From Erwinia piriflorinigrans CFBP 5888 (GTDB lineage: Bacteria > Pseudomonadota > Gammaproteobacteria > Enterobacterales > Enterobacteriaceae): DNA of 64,000 nt. The DNA lies in NCBI RefSeq assembly GCF_001050515.1, contig NZ_CAHS01000002.1, forward strand, positions 1 through 64,000, given 5' to 3'. A model generated the notes under the pieces. The model searched no databases. It saw only the letters and a list, made by a program, of their open reading frames with translations, and had not been told where the DNA came from. Within the stretch, counting starts at the first letter, position 1, and each line of letters begins with the position of its first letter. A program made the position numbers and the translations under genes. Shown in pieces: positions 1 through 9,822 of the stretch.

Positions 1-12
1 AATAAAGCAAAA

Positions 13-37
13 GGCCATCCTTCGGGGTGGCCTTTTT
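13..37. terminator. rRNA-operon-type intrinsic terminator
   Basis: An 8-bp stem (GGCCATCC, TTCG tetraloop, GGGTGGCC, one G-T wobble) is followed by five T and preceded by an A-rich run, so it can work in both directions. It resembles terminators that follow 5S rRNA genes in enterobacteria. In E. coli an rRNA operon ends beside mobA. The upstream rRNA genes would lie left of the window, so that link is inference. Confidence 0.75.
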
Positions 38-93
38 GCGTTGCATGTCATTTATTTCTGTTGTTCTCTGCTTCTGTACCGCACTTGTGACGT

Positions 94-657
94 TTACAGA
101 AGATCTTCTGGACGGTTGAAATTGCGGAATGCAGGCTCTCCCTGTGCAAAATAAACGCTGTGTCCTCCCACCTGTTGAAGAAAAAACATCAACTTTCGAT
201 CCCCCTGTGCCAGATATTGCTGAAGTGGATCAGCCAGACTTCGGTGCAAAAGTGCATGTGTAGGGTGATCGCGCTCCCCGGTTCGCGCCCAAACCGCCCG
301 AGCTTTGCCTTTATATTGCCACAAATGCTGAGCCAAATTTTCAGGCAGACAGGGAGTATCGCAGGAGCTGAAAACCACCCACTCGGTTTCCGTTTGCTGT
401 AGTGCCGCCAGTATTCCGGCTAACGGTCCGGGGAAATCGGCCAGCGTATCGCAGATTACCGGGATACCACTTCGTTGATATACCTCAATATTCCGATTGG
501 CATTAATCCATACAGTAGTGACCTGTGGCTGCAAACGCTGAAGTACATATTGATAGAGAGGTTGGTTATGCCAGTTAATCAACCCTTTGTCCTCTCCTCC
601 CATACGGTTACTGCGGCCACCTGCAAGGATCACCCCGGTTATGGGCAGTCTGGTCAT
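94..657 (-). CDS. mobA: Molybdenum cofactor guanylyltransferase MobA
   Basis: 187 aa. MobA joins GMP to molybdopterin-bound molybdenum, making the molybdopterin guanine dinucleotide used by DMSO reductase-family enzymes in the cytoplasm. The N-terminal nucleotide-binding motif [11 protein letters not shown] (residues 11-21), followed by D23-K24, is the signature of the GT-A-fold nucleotidyltransferases, and length matches the family. It is divergent from yihD with about 50 bp between starts. In E. coli mobB follows mobA directly; here a terminator lies about 55 bp past the stop, so mobB is absent from this locus. Confidence 0.95.
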   Translation of the reverse strand: MTRLPITGVILAGGRSNRMGGEDKGLINWHNQPLYQYVLQRLQPQVTTVWINANRNIEVYQRSGIPVICDTLADFPGPLAGILAALQQTETEWVVFSSCDTPCLPENLAQHLWQYKGKARAVWARTGERDHPTHALLHRSLADPLQQYLAQGDRKLMFFLQQVGGHSVYFAQGEPAFRNFNRPEDLL

Positions 658-707
658 TGGTTTCGCACCCGATGCTAACGTTGGTTTATCGAAACGGGGA
701 CAACAAT

Positions 708-977
708 ATGAAATGCCACCGCCTTAATGAGTTAATCAGTTTACTGCAACCTGCCTGGCAGCAGCATCCCGATCTGAATTTAGTTCAATTTTTACAGATA
801 TTAGCCGACGAAGCCGGATTTAAGCAGTCAATGGGTGGATTAACAGATGATGTGCTGATCTACCATCTTAAAATGCGCGGTAGCGAAAAAGATGCGGAGA
901 TCCCCGGCCTGAAAAAAGACTATGAAGAGGATTTTAAAACGGCGCTGCTGCGTGCACGGGGTGTGATTAAAGATTAA
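708..977 (+). CDS. yihD: YihD family protein
   Basis: 89 aa, the same length as E. coli YihD, and nearly identical in its C-terminal half ([14 protein letters not shown], then [20 protein letters not shown]). It is a small soluble DUF1040 protein of unknown role. The ATG at 708 is chosen because it gives the conserved start MKCHRLNEL and has a purine-rich GGGGA just upstream; an in-frame start at 657 would overlap the mobA start and add unconserved residues. It lies just upstream of srkA-dsbA, as in E. coli. Confidence 0.93.
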   Translation: MKCHRLNELISLLQPAWQQHPDLNLVQFLQILADEAGFKQSMGGLTDDVLIYHLKMRGSEKDAEIPGLKKDYEEDFKTALLRARGVIKD

Positions 978-1055
978 ATAGGCGCTTTGTCCCGAGCGCA
1001 GCTGATTTAATGGTATTCTTTGAGCTCAGTAAGCAATAATCAGCGAGCCAGCCGG

Positions 1056-2048
1056 ATGACAGAACCTGCTTTTAACTTTGATACTTTAACGCCAGATACC
1101 ATCCTTGATGCTCTCTGGAGCACCGGATTGCGCGTAGAGTCCGGGCTGACAGCGCTGAACAGCTATGAAAACCGCGTCTATCAGTTTTTTGATGAAAATA
1201 AGCACCGTTATGTGGCGAAATTTTACCGTCCACAGCGCTGGTCACAGGCGCAGATTGAGGAAGAACATCAATTTTCTGCGGAACTGTTTACCGATGAAAT
1301 CCCGATTGCTGCACCATTAATGTTGCAAGGCGCAACGCTACATCAACATCAGGGTTTCGGGTTTGCGGTGTTTCCCAGCCTCGGTGGACGCCAGTATGAA
1401 ACGGACAACTACGACCATCTCGAATGGGTAGGACGCTTTTTAGGGCGTATTCATCAGGTTGGGCAGCGTAAAGAATTTGCGACAAGGCCAACTATTGGCC
1501 TACAGGAATACATTGACGAACCCTTGCAGATCCTGAGCCAGAGTCCACTGGTTCCCGCTAAGTTAAAAGATGAATTACTTGCCTGCGTTGGGCGTCTGCA
1601 CGTAACTTTACTCAACTGCTGGCATACTCAGTGGCAGCCACTGCGTTTACATGGTGACTGTCATCCGGGTAATATTTTGTGGCGTGATGGTCCACTTTTT
1701 GTTGACCTTGATGATGCACGTAACGGCCCGGCAATACAGGATATGTGGATGTTGGTTAACGGAGACCTTCAGGAGCAGCGTCTACAGTGGGAAATACTGC
1801 TGGAGGCGTACGGTGAGTTCTGCGATTTCGACACACATCAATTGTCACTGATTGAGCCTTTACGAGCCATGCGGATGGTTTATTATCTGGCTTGGGTAGT
1901 ACGCCGTTGGCAAGATCCTGCTTTTCCGATCAGTTTCCCGTGGATGACGGATGAGGATTTCTGGCGCCGACAGATTTCCATTTTTAATGAACAGGACAAG
2001 CTGTTGCAGGAGCCTCCGCTCCAGCTTGTGCCTGTATTCCAGGTGTGA
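1056..2048 (+). CDS. srkA: Stress response kinase SrkA (YihE/RdoA)
   Basis: 330 aa Ser/Thr kinase of the choline-kinase-like fold. In E. coli it protects stressed cells against programmed death and is in the Cpx regulon with dsbA. The catalytic loop HGDCHPGN has its Asp at residue 201, and the metal-binding Asp of FVDLDDA is residue 217, both at the E. coli positions. The ATG at 1056 (MTEPAFNF) matches the E. coli N-terminus; an upstream in-frame TTG at 1020 adds 12 unconserved residues. dsbA follows 49 bp downstream on the same strand, so they are probably co-transcribed. Confidence 0.95.
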   Translation: MTEPAFNFDTLTPDTILDALWSTGLRVESGLTALNSYENRVYQFFDENKHRYVAKFYRPQRWSQAQIEEEHQFSAELFTDEIPIAAPLMLQGATLHQHQGFGFAVFPSLGGRQYETDNYDHLEWVGRFLGRIHQVGQRKEFATRPTIGLQEYIDEPLQILSQSPLVPAKLKDELLACVGRLHVTLLNCWHTQWQPLRLHGDCHPGNILWRDGPLFVDLDDARNGPAIQDMWMLVNGDLQEQRLQWEILLEAYGEFCDFDTHQLSLIEPLRAMRMVYYLAWVVRRWQDPAFPISFPWMTDEDFWRRQISIFNEQDKLLQEPPLQLVPVFQV

Positions 2049-2097
2049 TCGACCTTTGGTTCGCCCACCGTGTTTGTAACTAGGAGAGAGTTTCACG

Positions 2098-2727
2098 ATG
2101 AAAAAGATTTGGTTTGCGCTCGTCGGTATGGTTCTGGCATTTAGCGCCTCAGCTGCTCAATTTAGCAATGGTCAGCAGTACGTCACACTGGATAAACCCG
2201 TAACCGGTGAACCGCAGGTTCTCGAATTCTTCTCGTTCTACTGCCCGCACTGCTACGAGTTTGAACGCGTTTGGCATGTTAGCGATACCGTGAAAAAGAA
2301 CCTTCCGGCCAATGTTAAGGTCACTAAATACCATGTTGATTTCCTCGGCGGCGATATGGGTAAAACGGTTACGCAAGCGTGGGCTGTCGCCATCGCGCTG
2401 GGCGTGGAAGATAAAGTGACTGCACCTATTTTCGAAGGTATCCAGAAAACGCAGGACATCACAAACCCGGCAACGCTAAAAGAGACATTTGTTAAAGCGG
2501 CGGGAATTAAACCAGCCGACTATGATGCTGCCTGGAATAGCTTTGTGGTGAAATCTCTGGTTGCCCAGCAGGAAAAAGCGGCGGCAGACATGGATCTTCG
2601 CGGCGTTCCGGCGATGTTTGTTAATGGTAAATACATGGTTAATAGCGGTGGATTGGATACCAGCTCAATGGATAACTATGTCCAGCAATATGCCAATCTG
2701 GTGAACTTCTTGGTTACCCAGAAGTAA
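2098..2727 (+). CDS. dsbA: Thiol:disulfide interchange protein DsbA
   Basis: 209 aa periplasmic oxidase that introduces disulfide bonds into exported proteins and is re-oxidised by DsbB. A Sec signal peptide ([10 protein letters not shown] then hydrophobic, cleavage after ASA near residue 19) precedes the thioredoxin-fold active site C49-P50-H51-C52. The cis-proline region GVPAMFVNG is present. RBS AGGAGAG lies 8-9 bases before the ATG. A terminator follows at 2753. In E. coli yihF and yihG come next, but here the next gene is polA. Confidence 0.97.
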   Translation: MKKIWFALVGMVLAFSASAAQFSNGQQYVTLDKPVTGEPQVLEFFSFYCPHCYEFERVWHVSDTVKKNLPANVKVTKYHVDFLGGDMGKTVTQAWAVAIALGVEDKVTAPIFEGIQKTQDITNPATLKETFVKAAGIKPADYDAAWNSFVVKSLVAQQEKAAADMDLRGVPAMFVNGKYMVNSGGLDTSSMDNYVQQYANLVNFLVTQK

Positions 2728-2752
2728 CACTTCCCAAGTTCCTACCTTTCCG

Positions 2753-2777
2753 TGCCGGTATCACAGCCGGCATTTTA
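2753..2777 (+). terminator. Probable dsbA terminator
   Basis: Inverted repeat TGCCGG / CCGGCA with an 8-base loop followed by TTTTAAA, 26 bp after the dsbA stop. The T-run is short, so strength is uncertain. Confidence 0.55.
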
Positions 2778-3128
2778 AACACTAAATATCATCGTAAAAA
2801 AGTCTCACTCCCACACAATATATCGCATCCTAATGTGGTCACCTCAACTGATATCCACATTTAGCTTATTACATAATAAATTATTCACAATTTGTGTAAA
2901 ACGACTAACTCAATGATTAAAAAGAATTAATAACAACAGTTACCCAAGAGGCTTCTCTGGGGAAAATATGTTAAAAAATTTACGCACAAACTTATCCACA
3001 GAAATTCTTGCGAAATGCCGCGCAAATTCACAATTGTCTGCGATTTATTCGTCGTTGTGATTTCATCTTTTAGGGTGAGCTGTGGCATCCTTAACCCCAA
3101 TCAAAATCAAAGAAGAACGTGACGACTT
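2778..3128 (+). promoter_or_regulatory. AT-rich polA upstream region with DnaA-box-like sites
   Basis: No gene is visible in this AT-rich stretch. It holds one perfect DnaA box, TTATCCACA at 2992-3000, and two 8-of-9 matches: ATATCCACA at 2851-2859 and TTATTCACA at 2881-2889, all on the + strand. polA expression in E. coli has been reported to respond to DnaA. A role here is inference. Confidence 0.45.
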
Positions 3129-5918
3129 ATGGCTCAAATTGCAGAAAACCCGCTGATTCTGGTAGACGGTTCCTCCTACCTGTATCGTGCTTATCATGCG
3201 TTTCCTCCGCTGACTAATAGCGCGGGTGAACCCACCGGTGCAATGTACGGCGTATTAAATATGCTGCGCAGCCTGATGTTGCAATATAAGCCAAGTCATG
3301 TCGCTGTCGTTTTTGATGCCAAGGGTAAAACATTTCGCGACGAACTGTTTGAGGAGTATAAATCCCACCGTCCGCCAATGCCTGACGACCTGCGCGCGCA
3401 GATTGAGCCATTGCACAAGATGGTCAAAGCGATGGGGCTGCCACTACTGGCCATCCCCGGAGTGGAAGCTGACGACGTGATCGGCACGCTGGCGCTGGAA
3501 GCCGAGAAGGCGGGACGTGCGGTACTGATTAGCACCGGTGATAAAGATATGGCTCAGCTGGTGTCGCCAGATATCACGCTGATTAATACCATGAATAATG
3601 CGGTTCTCGGCCCGGATGAAGTTGTTGAGAAATATGGCATACCGCCATCACTGATTATTGATTTCCTCGCTCTGATGGGGGACTCCTCTGACAACATCCC
3701 GGGTGTGGCGGGCGTGGGTGAGAAAACGGCGCAGGCGCTGCTGCAGGGCTTGGGCGGCGTGAAGGATATCTATGCTAACCTGGATAAAGTCGCGACGCTG
3801 ACGTTCCGTGGGGCTAAAACGATGGCCGCGAAGCTGGAGAAAAATAAAGAGATGGCACTGCTCTCTTACCAGCTGGCGACGATTAAAACTGACGTTGAAC
3901 TGGAACTGACCAGCGATCGGTTAGTGGTAGAAGAACCGGCGGTCGAAGAGCTGATGGCGCTATTCAGGCACTACGAGTTCAAGCGCTGGATCACCGACCT
4001 TGAAGAAGGAAAATGGTTGCAGGGTAACAAAGGTAACCCGTCTACGAAAAAAGTTGCGACGGTGCAGGATGAAGCAACAGCGGTAGAAGCGACCAGCGTG
4101 CTTTCCTCTGACGGCTACGTCACTATCCTTGATGAAGAGACTTTCGCCAGCTGGCTGAAAAAATTACAGGACAGCGAGCTGTTTGCTTTCGATCTGGAAA
4201 CGGATTCGCTGGACACCCTTAGCGCCAATATTATCGGTCTGTCTTTTGCGACCGCACCCGGTGATGCTGCCTATCTGCCGGTTGCTCATGACTATCTTGA
4301 TGCCCCTGCCCAATTAGACCGCAGCGAGGTTCTGGCACGCCTTAAACCATTACTGGAAGACCCGCATGCACAAAAGGTCGGGCAGAACCTTAAATACGAT
4401 CGCGGTGTATTGAAGCGTTATGACATCGAACTGCGGGGTATTCGCTTCGATACCATGCTGGAATCCTACGCCTTGAACAGCGTAGCGGGTCGCCATGATA
4501 TGGATACGCTGGCATCACGCTGGCTACATCATAAAACCGTCACTTTTGAAGAGATCGCGGGGAAAGGGAAAAATCAGCTGACCTTCAACCAGATCGCCTT
4601 GGAGCAGGCGGCTCATTATGCAGCAGAAGATGCAGACGTAACGCTACAACTGCATTTGAAAATGTGGCCGGAGCTGGAAAAAGAGCAGGGGCCTAAAAAC
4701 GTCTTTGAGCAGGTCGAGATGCCGCTGGTGACGGTCATTTCACGTATAGAACGCAATGGCGTGCTGATTGACCAGGGCATTCTGGCCGCGCACTCGCAGG
4801 AGCTGGGCAGTCGCCTGGCGGAGCTGGAGCTGAAAGCACATGAACTGGCAGGCGAACCGTTTAACCTGTCGTCACCGAAGCAGCTGCAAACCATTTTGTT
4901 TGAAAAGCAGGGCATCAAGCCCACCAAAAAAACGCCGGGCGGTGCACCGTCAACCAGTGAGGAAGTGCTGGCTGAACTTGCGCTGGATTACCCGTTACCT
5001 AAGGTGATTCTGGAACATAGAGGTCTTTCTAAGCTTAAATCGACCTACACGGATAAGCTGCCGCTAATGATCAATCCGCATAGCGGAAGGGTACATACAT
5101 CTTACCACCAGACGGTTACCGCTACCGGGCGTCTCTCTTCCAGCGATCCCAATCTGCAAAATATTCCGGTGCGCAACGACGAAGGTCGTCGCATCCGCCA
5201 GGCGTTTATTGCGCCGCAAGGTCACTGTATCGTGGCGGCTGACTACTCGCAGATTGAATTGCGCATTATGGCGCACCTTTCACAGGATAAAGGGCTGCTA
5301 TCGGCATTTGCCAGCGAACAGGATATACACCGCGCAACGGCGGCAGAGGTATTCGGCGTGTCGCTGGATAAGGTCAGCGGGGAGCAGCGCCGTAGTGCCA
5401 AAGCCATTAACTTTGGTCTGATTTATGGTATGAGCGCGTTCGGCCTGTCGCGTCAGCTCAATATTGGCGCGGGAGAAGCGAAGAAATATATGGATCTCTA
5501 CTTTGAGCGCTATCCGGGGGTTCTGCAATATATGGAAAGTACCCGTGAGTTGGCAGCAGAGAAAGGCTATGTTTCAACGCTGGATGGTCGTCGCCTGTAC
5601 TTGCCGGATATTAAAGCCAGTAATGCCATGCGCCGTAAGGCGGCAGAACGTGCGGCAATTAATGCCCCGATGCAGGGCACGGCTGCGGATATTATCAAGC
5701 GAGCCATGATCGCCGTCGATGGGTGGCTGGAAGAGCAGCCCTCTCCTGATGTGAAAATGATTATGCAGGTACACGATGAATTGGTGTTTGAAGTACGGGC
5801 AGATGCGGTAGAGGCCGCTTCCGCACAGATCCGTGCGCTAATGGAAGGCAGCATGGCGTTGGATGTGCCGTTACGCGTAGATATTGGCGTGGGGGATAAC
5901 TGGGACCAGGCCCACTAG
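3129..5918 (+). CDS. polA: DNA polymerase I
   Basis: 929 aa (E. coli 928). Repair and Okazaki-fragment processing polymerase with three domains in order. The 5'-3' exonuclease covers about residues 1-290. The 3'-5' proofreading domain carries D355 and E357 in FDLETDS, so proofreading looks intact. The polymerase domain has motif A DYSQIELR with D705, the O-helix region [14 protein letters not shown] and motif C VHDELVF with D883. The ATG at 3129 gives [24 protein letters not shown], aligning with the family. Spot 42 RNA follows about 270 bp downstream, as in E. coli. Confidence 0.98.
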   Translation: MAQIAENPLILVDGSSYLYRAYHAFPPLTNSAGEPTGAMYGVLNMLRSLMLQYKPSHVAVVFDAKGKTFRDELFEEYKSHRPPMPDDLRAQIEPLHKMVKAMGLPLLAIPGVEADDVIGTLALEAEKAGRAVLISTGDKDMAQLVSPDITLINTMNNAVLGPDEVVEKYGIPPSLIIDFLALMGDSSDNIPGVAGVGEKTAQALLQGLGGVKDIYANLDKVATLTFRGAKTMAAKLEKNKEMALLSYQLATIKTDVELELTSDRLVVEEPAVEELMALFRHYEFKRWITDLEEGKWLQGNKGNPSTKKVATVQDEATAVEATSVLSSDGYVTILDEETFASWLKKLQDSELFAFDLETDSLDTLSANIIGLSFATAPGDAAYLPVAHDYLDAPAQLDRSEVLARLKPLLEDPHAQKVGQNLKYDRGVLKRYDIELRGIRFDTMLESYALNSVAGRHDMDTLASRWLHHKTVTFEEIAGKGKNQLTFNQIALEQAAHYAAEDADVTLQLHLKMWPELEKEQGPKNVFEQVEMPLVTVISRIERNGVLIDQGILAAHSQELGSRLAELELKAHELAGEPFNLSSPKQLQTILFEKQGIKPTKKTPGGAPSTSEEVLAELALDYPLPKVILEHRGLSKLKSTYTDKLPLMINPHSGRVHTSYHQTVTATGRLSSSDPNLQNIPVRNDEGRRIRQAFIAPQGHCIVAADYSQIELRIMAHLSQDKGLLSAFASEQDIHRATAAEVFGVSLDKVSGEQRRSAKAINFGLIYGMSAFGLSRQLNIGAGEAKKYMDLYFERYPGVLQYMESTRELAAEKGYVSTLDGRRLYLPDIKASNAMRRKAAERAAINAPMQGTAADIIKRAMIAVDGWLEEQPSPDVKMIMQVHDELVFEVRADAVEAASAQIRALMEGSMALDVPLRVDIGVGDNWDQAH

Positions 5919-6191
5919 CCTCGCTAAGTGGCTACTCACCGGGCCTGCTTGCAGCTCATAAGGTTCGGTGATCTCCTGTCCTGCAACCAGGCTGGCTTCA
6001 GGTCATCAAGCTAGCGGCCTGACATCCTTATTTGAGCTAATCAGTCTCTGTTTCACGAAACACATTTTCAGTCATAAAGCCATAGAGTTGGCAGCATTAT
6101 GTGAGCCAGGTTTGGTTAAATGGGGCATTTTCTGGAAATTAACAACAAAAAACCCTTTTGAGCACCCTAAAAATCATGTAGAGTTTGGCTT

Positions 6192-6299
6192 GTAGGGTAC
6201 AGAGGTAAGATGTTCTATCTTTCAGACCTTTTACTTCACGTAATCGGATTTGGCTGAATATTTTAGCCGCCCCAGTTGTTATGACTGGGGCGTTTTTTA
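6192..6299 (+). ncRNA. spf: Spot 42 small RNA (spf)
   Basis: 108 nt. From GTAGGGTACAGAGGTAAG to the terminator the sequence is almost identical to E. coli Spot 42; the visible differences lie in the terminator loop. The terminator stem GCCCCAGT / ACTGGGGC is followed by six T. It is an Hfq-dependent regulator of carbon-metabolism mRNAs, repressed by CRP-cAMP in E. coli. Upstream, TAGAGT sits at the -10 distance. A TGTGA half-site occurs near 6100, but a full CRP box was not seen. Confidence 0.96.
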
Positions 6300-6417
6300 T
6301 TGTCTGTCGTCTGAATCCCTGTCATGCCGACAGCATCCAGTCATTTCAACCCTTTCCTGATATCAGTTTAAGGCTGTTTGAGCGTTGACCGCAGCATTAG
6401 CGAATCCAGTTATCCTG

Positions 6418-7047
6418 TCAGGCCTGCTCTTCTTCGGTCGACGTAGGAAGATCGCGATACCAGCTGTCCAGCTTCTGACTCAGTTTGTCGACCCCAATTT
6501 TCTTCAACGAAGAAAACAGCTCAACCTCTACCGTACCCAGAAAAGTTTTAGCCTCTTCTCTGACTACATTTAGCTGCGCTTTGCGCGCCCCGGAAGCCAG
6601 TTTATCGGCTTTGGTCAACAGCACCAGCACTTCTCTTCCACTCTGTACCGCCCATAAGATCATTTGCCTGTCGAGTTCTTTCAACGGGTGGCGAATGTCC
6701 ATCAGCACCACCAGCCCTTTAAGGCAGTAGCGGTCGTGAAGATATTCTGCCAGAGAGCGCTGCCACTTCAGCTTCGTCTCTTCCGGAACTTCAGCATAGC
6801 CATAGCCAGGCAGATCGACCAGACGATAGCCTTCAGCAACCTGAAACAGGTTAATCAGCTGCGTGCGTCCAGGCGTTTTACTGGTACGCGCAAGGCTCTT
6901 TTGATTCGTCAGCGTATTCAGCGCGCTGGATTTACCCGCGTTCGAACGCCCGGCAAAAGCCACCTCAATACCGGTATCGGCAGGCAAGTGGCGAATATCG
7001 GGGGCGCTGGTGACAAAATGGGTGAGGTGATAATTCCAGCCAGACAA
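6418..7047 (-). CDS. yihA: Ribosome biogenesis GTPase YihA/EngB (YsxC)
   Basis: 209 aa essential TRAFAC-class GTPase acting in 50S subunit assembly. G1 [10 protein letters not shown]2 region TPGRTQ, G3 DLPGYG and G4 TKAD are all present. The TTG at 7047 is preferred as start: it gives [22 protein letters not shown], close to E. coli (210 aa), and has CTGGAG eight bases upstream. An in-frame ATG at 7074 would add nine unconserved residues. It is divergent from csrC. Confidence 0.93.
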   Translation of the reverse strand: MSGWNYHLTHFVTSAPDIRHLPADTGIEVAFAGRSNAGKSSALNTLTNQKSLARTSKTPGRTQLINLFQVAEGYRLVDLPGYGYAEVPEETKLKWQRSLAEYLHDRYCLKGLVVLMDIRHPLKELDRQMILWAVQSGREVLVLLTKADKLASGARKAQLNVVREEAKTFLGTVEVELFSSLKKIGVDKLSQKLDSWYRDLPTSTEEEQA

Positions 7048-7300
7048 GGTAGATACTCCAGATAAAAAGGGCAATTGAGCCGATTATACCCTTTATGGCT
7101 GCAAAGCGCCCGGTAAGACGGTAGCCAGCATCAAGCTTGTAGGAGATTGACCATTCGTGCTGCCAGCACTTTCTGTAATTTACATTAATGATATTTAATA
7201 TTTCATTTATTTTCATGTGTTTATAGAAAACCATAAAAAAAAAGAGTAAAAAATAGTGCCACCATATTGTGAGGCCGACAGTTTGGTTTATATTTAAACC

Positions 7301-7538
7301 CAGAAACAGGATATTTCACTTCAGGATGAAGCGCTCAGGGAGTATCAGGACGATCGCGGGTAGGGCTGGAAATGTGTACAGGGTACACGGCAGGGATTAG
7401 GGAAGTCGCCAGGTAGGGCGAGTAACGGCTAAGGCAATGGAAAACAGGGATGCTGGCTGCTAAAAAGGATGCTGAAAATGTAAGTCCTTCTGCGGAAGGT
7501 GGGAAAAAAGGCGACAGGATGACCTGCCGCCTTTTTTC
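7301..7538 (+). ncRNA. csrC: CsrC-type CsrA-sequestering small RNA
   Basis: About 238 nt between engB and yihI, the csrC position in E. coli. The stretch holds roughly 13 GGA motifs on the + strand. One is in the loop of a perfect hairpin, CTTCA-GGA-TGAAG at 7319-7331, the classic CsrA target. It ends in a terminator (7503-7537) nearly the same as that of E. coli csrC: AAAAAAGGCG, a central hairpin, then CCGCCTTTTTT. A TATATT -10 at 7289-7294 with TTGTGA 16 bp upstream sets the start near 7301. By homology it titrates CsrA, controlling carbon storage and motility. The exact 5' end is inferred. Confidence 0.88.
7503..7537 (+). terminator. csrC terminator
   Basis: A-tract, nine-position stem GGCGACAGG / CCTGCCGCC with one mismatch and an ATGA loop, then six T. 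The flanking A- and T-tracts would let it work in both directions. It insulates yihI from csrC. Confidence 0.85.
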
Positions 7539-7605
7539 TTGCTCTGGTTTCTGCTAGATTCCGCTGCAATTCTATACTGAATATAAAAGCCTGAGAGCAG
7601 AAACC

Positions 7606-8136
7606 ATGAAGCAACCTGCACGCACGTCCCAAGTTAAGAAACCTGCAGCACGCGTGAAACGCAAAACGCGTGAAGAGATCAATCAGGAAGCACGCGATCG
7701 CAAACGCGAAAAAAAGCACAGCGGTCATGCCTCCGGCAGCCGGGGTAACCCGGTCACGGTGAGTCAGAAGGGCGATAAGAGTAAACCCGCCAAAGACCCG
7801 CGTATCGGCAGTAAAAAAGCGATTGCACTGGGCGCGGATGTGCCCGCCAGTCAATCCGTTAAGCCGGTTAAGGCCGCCAAGCCAGAAGTTGAGAAAAAAC
7901 CGCGTCTGACGCCGGAAGAAGAGCTGGCAAAGCTGGAGAATGACGAACGTCTGGATGCCTTACTTGACCGTCTGGAAAATGGCGAGATCCTCTCTGCTGA
8001 AGATCAGGCCTGGCTGGATCAGTCGCTGGACCGTATTGATGTGCTGATGGAGCAGCTAGGCATTGCATTGGATGAAGAGGTTGAAGACGAAAAAGCGGAA
8101 GAAGATATGTATCGGCTGCTGAAAGGCAGTCATTGA
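7606..8136 (+). CDS. yihI: Der GTPase-activating protein YihI
   Basis: 176 aa (E. coli 169). YihI stimulates GTP hydrolysis by the ribosome-assembly GTPase Der. The first 45 residues are strongly basic ([19 protein letters not shown] is conserved), the middle is low-complexity, and the C-terminal third is the acidic helical Der-binding part ([21 protein letters not shown]), ending in a Glu/Asp-rich tail. A TATACT -10-like box sits about 33 bp before the ATG, after the csrC terminator, so it probably has its own promoter. Confidence 0.95.
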   Translation: MKQPARTSQVKKPAARVKRKTREEINQEARDRKREKKHSGHASGSRGNPVTVSQKGDKSKPAKDPRIGSKKAIALGADVPASQSVKPVKAAKPEVEKKPRLTPEEELAKLENDERLDALLDRLENGEILSAEDQAWLDQSLDRIDVLMEQLGIALDEEVEDEKAEEDMYRLLKGSH

Positions 8137-8218
8137 TCATCAGGTTAATCCAGCCGTTTTCTGCCGTTATTGAGGTAGCGTATTTTTGCGCTGCCTTAAT
8201 TTTTTGTGTTATCCAACA

Positions 8219-8380
8219 ATGATTTGGCCTGGATCAATTATTGCGCTGATTCTGTTGTGCTGGCTGGGAGGGTTGTTGGTTAAACTACAGCGGCTATCGC
8301 GGCTGAGAACCCGGCTGCGTGGCCGGATCGTCAGCCAGCAGCTTACTGCCATGCGGCGATCTGCACCACGACGCAGATAA
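8219..8380 (+). CDS. Small single-pass membrane protein
   Basis: 53 aa with one hydrophobic helix at residues 3-22 (GSIIALILLCWLGGLLV) and a very basic cytoplasmic tail (RLRTRLRGRIVSQQ, RRSAPRRR). In other gammaproteobacteria a DUF2489 membrane protein lies between yihI and hemN; this could be a short relative, but I cannot show homology. The ATG at 8219 is chosen because it starts just before the helix; an upstream TTG at 8186 is possible. No strong ribosome site is visible. It ends 11 bp before the hemN ATG. Confidence 0.55.
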   Translation: MIWPGSIIALILLCWLGGLLVKLQRLSRLRTRLRGRIVSQQLTAMRRSAPRRR

Positions 8381-8391
8381 GGTCAGTGAGC

Positions 8392-9765
8392 ATGCAGATT
8401 CAGGCGACAGAGTGGGATCTCCCACTCATTCAGAAATACAATATCTCCGGCCCCCGTTACACCTCTTATCCGACCGCACTGGAATTCCATCAGCACTACG
8501 ACGAGCAGGCTTTTTTACAGGCTGCTATGCGCTATCCCGAACGCCCGTTATCACTCTACTTGCATATCCCGTTCTGCCATCGTTTGTGCTATTTCTGCGG
8601 GTGTAATAAGCAGATAACGCGTCAGCAGCACAAAGCTGATGACTACCTTGCGGCACTGATGCAGGAAATTACCGCCCGCGCCCCGTTATTTCAGCAGCGC
8701 ACCGTTAAACAAATACACTGGGGCGGTGGCACACCCACTTTTCTCAACAAGGGGCAAATTAGTCGCCTGATGGCCTGTCTGCGCCAGCATTTTCACATTA
8801 GCGATACGGCCGAAATATCGATAGAAGTTGATCCGCGAGAAATTGAGCTGGATGTGTTAGACCATCTGCGTGCTAAGGGATTTAACCGCCTGAGCATGGG
8901 AGTGCAGGATTTTAATAAGCAGGTGCAGGAAAAGGTCAACCGCGTACAGCATGAAGAGACGATTTTCGCGCTGATGGCTCGTGCACGTCAGTTGGGATTT
9001 GTTTCCACCAATATCGACCTGATTTATGGCTTGCCCGCACAAACGCCGGAAAGTTTTGCATTTACCTTGCAGAAAGTGGCAGAGCTGGCCCCTGACAGGC
9101 TGAGCGTATTTAACTATGCCCATATGCCCACTCTGTTCGCCGCCCAGCGCAAAATTCGTGAGGCAGAACTGCCGGACGCGCGGCAGAAGCTGACCATTTT
9201 ACAACAGACGATTGCTACCCTGACGGCCCAGGGTTACCAGTTTATCGGTATGGATCACTTTGCCCGCCGGGACGATGAGCTGGCGGTCGCGCAACGAGCG
9301 GGTGAGCTGCATCGCAATTTTCAGGGATATACGACCCTGGGGCATTGCGATCTGCTGGGAATGGGTGTGTCAGCGATAAGTATGCTGGGTGACAGCTATG
9401 CGCAGAACCACAAAGAGCTGAAGCACTATTATGCACAAATACGCGCGGGTAATACGGCGCTGTGGCGCGGCTTACAGCTGACGAAAGATGATTGCCTGCG
9501 TGGTGATGTGATTAAGCGCCTGATTTGTCATTTTTCTTTATCGTTCAAAAGCATTGAGGCGCGCTGGGGGATCCACTTCCGCGACTACTTTGCCGAGGAT
9601 CTGGCATTGCTGCGGCCGCTTATCGCTGACGGGCTGGTGGAGTGCCACGATAATTCGCTTGTCGTCACCGCTAAGGGACGATTGCTTATCCGTAATATTT
9701 GCATGTGTTTCGATCGCTACCTGCGTCAGAAAGCCTCTGGTACACGATTTTCAAGGGTCATCTGA
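8392..9765 (+). CDS. hemN: Oxygen-independent coproporphyrinogen III dehydrogenase
   Basis: 457 aa, same length as E. coli HemN. This radical-SAM enzyme decarboxylates two propionates of coproporphyrinogen III during anaerobic haem synthesis. The 4Fe-4S cysteines are C62, C66 and C69 in HIPFCHRLCYFCGC, with the extra conserved C71. The glycine-rich SAM motif GGGTP follows. The ATG at 8392 is favoured by AAGG nine bases upstream and by matching length; a GTG at 8386 would add two residues. A bidirectional terminator separates it from convergent glnG. Confidence 0.97.
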   Translation: MQIQATEWDLPLIQKYNISGPRYTSYPTALEFHQHYDEQAFLQAAMRYPERPLSLYLHIPFCHRLCYFCGCNKQITRQQHKADDYLAALMQEITARAPLFQQRTVKQIHWGGGTPTFLNKGQISRLMACLRQHFHISDTAEISIEVDPREIELDVLDHLRAKGFNRLSMGVQDFNKQVQEKVNRVQHEETIFALMARARQLGFVSTNIDLIYGLPAQTPESFAFTLQKVAELAPDRLSVFNYAHMPTLFAAQRKIREAELPDARQKLTILQQTIATLTAQGYQFIGMDHFARRDDELAVAQRAGELHRNFQGYTTLGHCDLLGMGVSAISMLGDSYAQNHKELKHYYAQIRAGNTALWRGLQLTKDDCLRGDVIKRLICHFSLSFKSIEARWGIHFRDYFAEDLALLRPLIADGLVECHDNSLVVTAKGRLLIRNICMCFDRYLRQKASGTRFSRVI

Positions 9766-9767
9766 AT

Positions 9768-9806
9768 AAAAAGGCGACATCGGTCATGTTACCGTGCCGC
9801 CTTTTT
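9768..9806. terminator. Bidirectional terminator between hemN and glnG
   Basis: AAAAAGGCG at 9768-9776 pairs with CGCCTTTTT at 9798-9806, and an inner CGGT/ACCG extends the stem. The A- and T-tracts on both sides serve both converging transcripts. Confidence 0.8.
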
Positions 9807-9822
9807 ATCGTGCCAGGGAGGA

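Noticed and set aside
6965-7234. 89-aa minus-strand frame overlapping the engB start
   Set aside because: It overlaps the conserved engB N-terminus in another frame and looks random.
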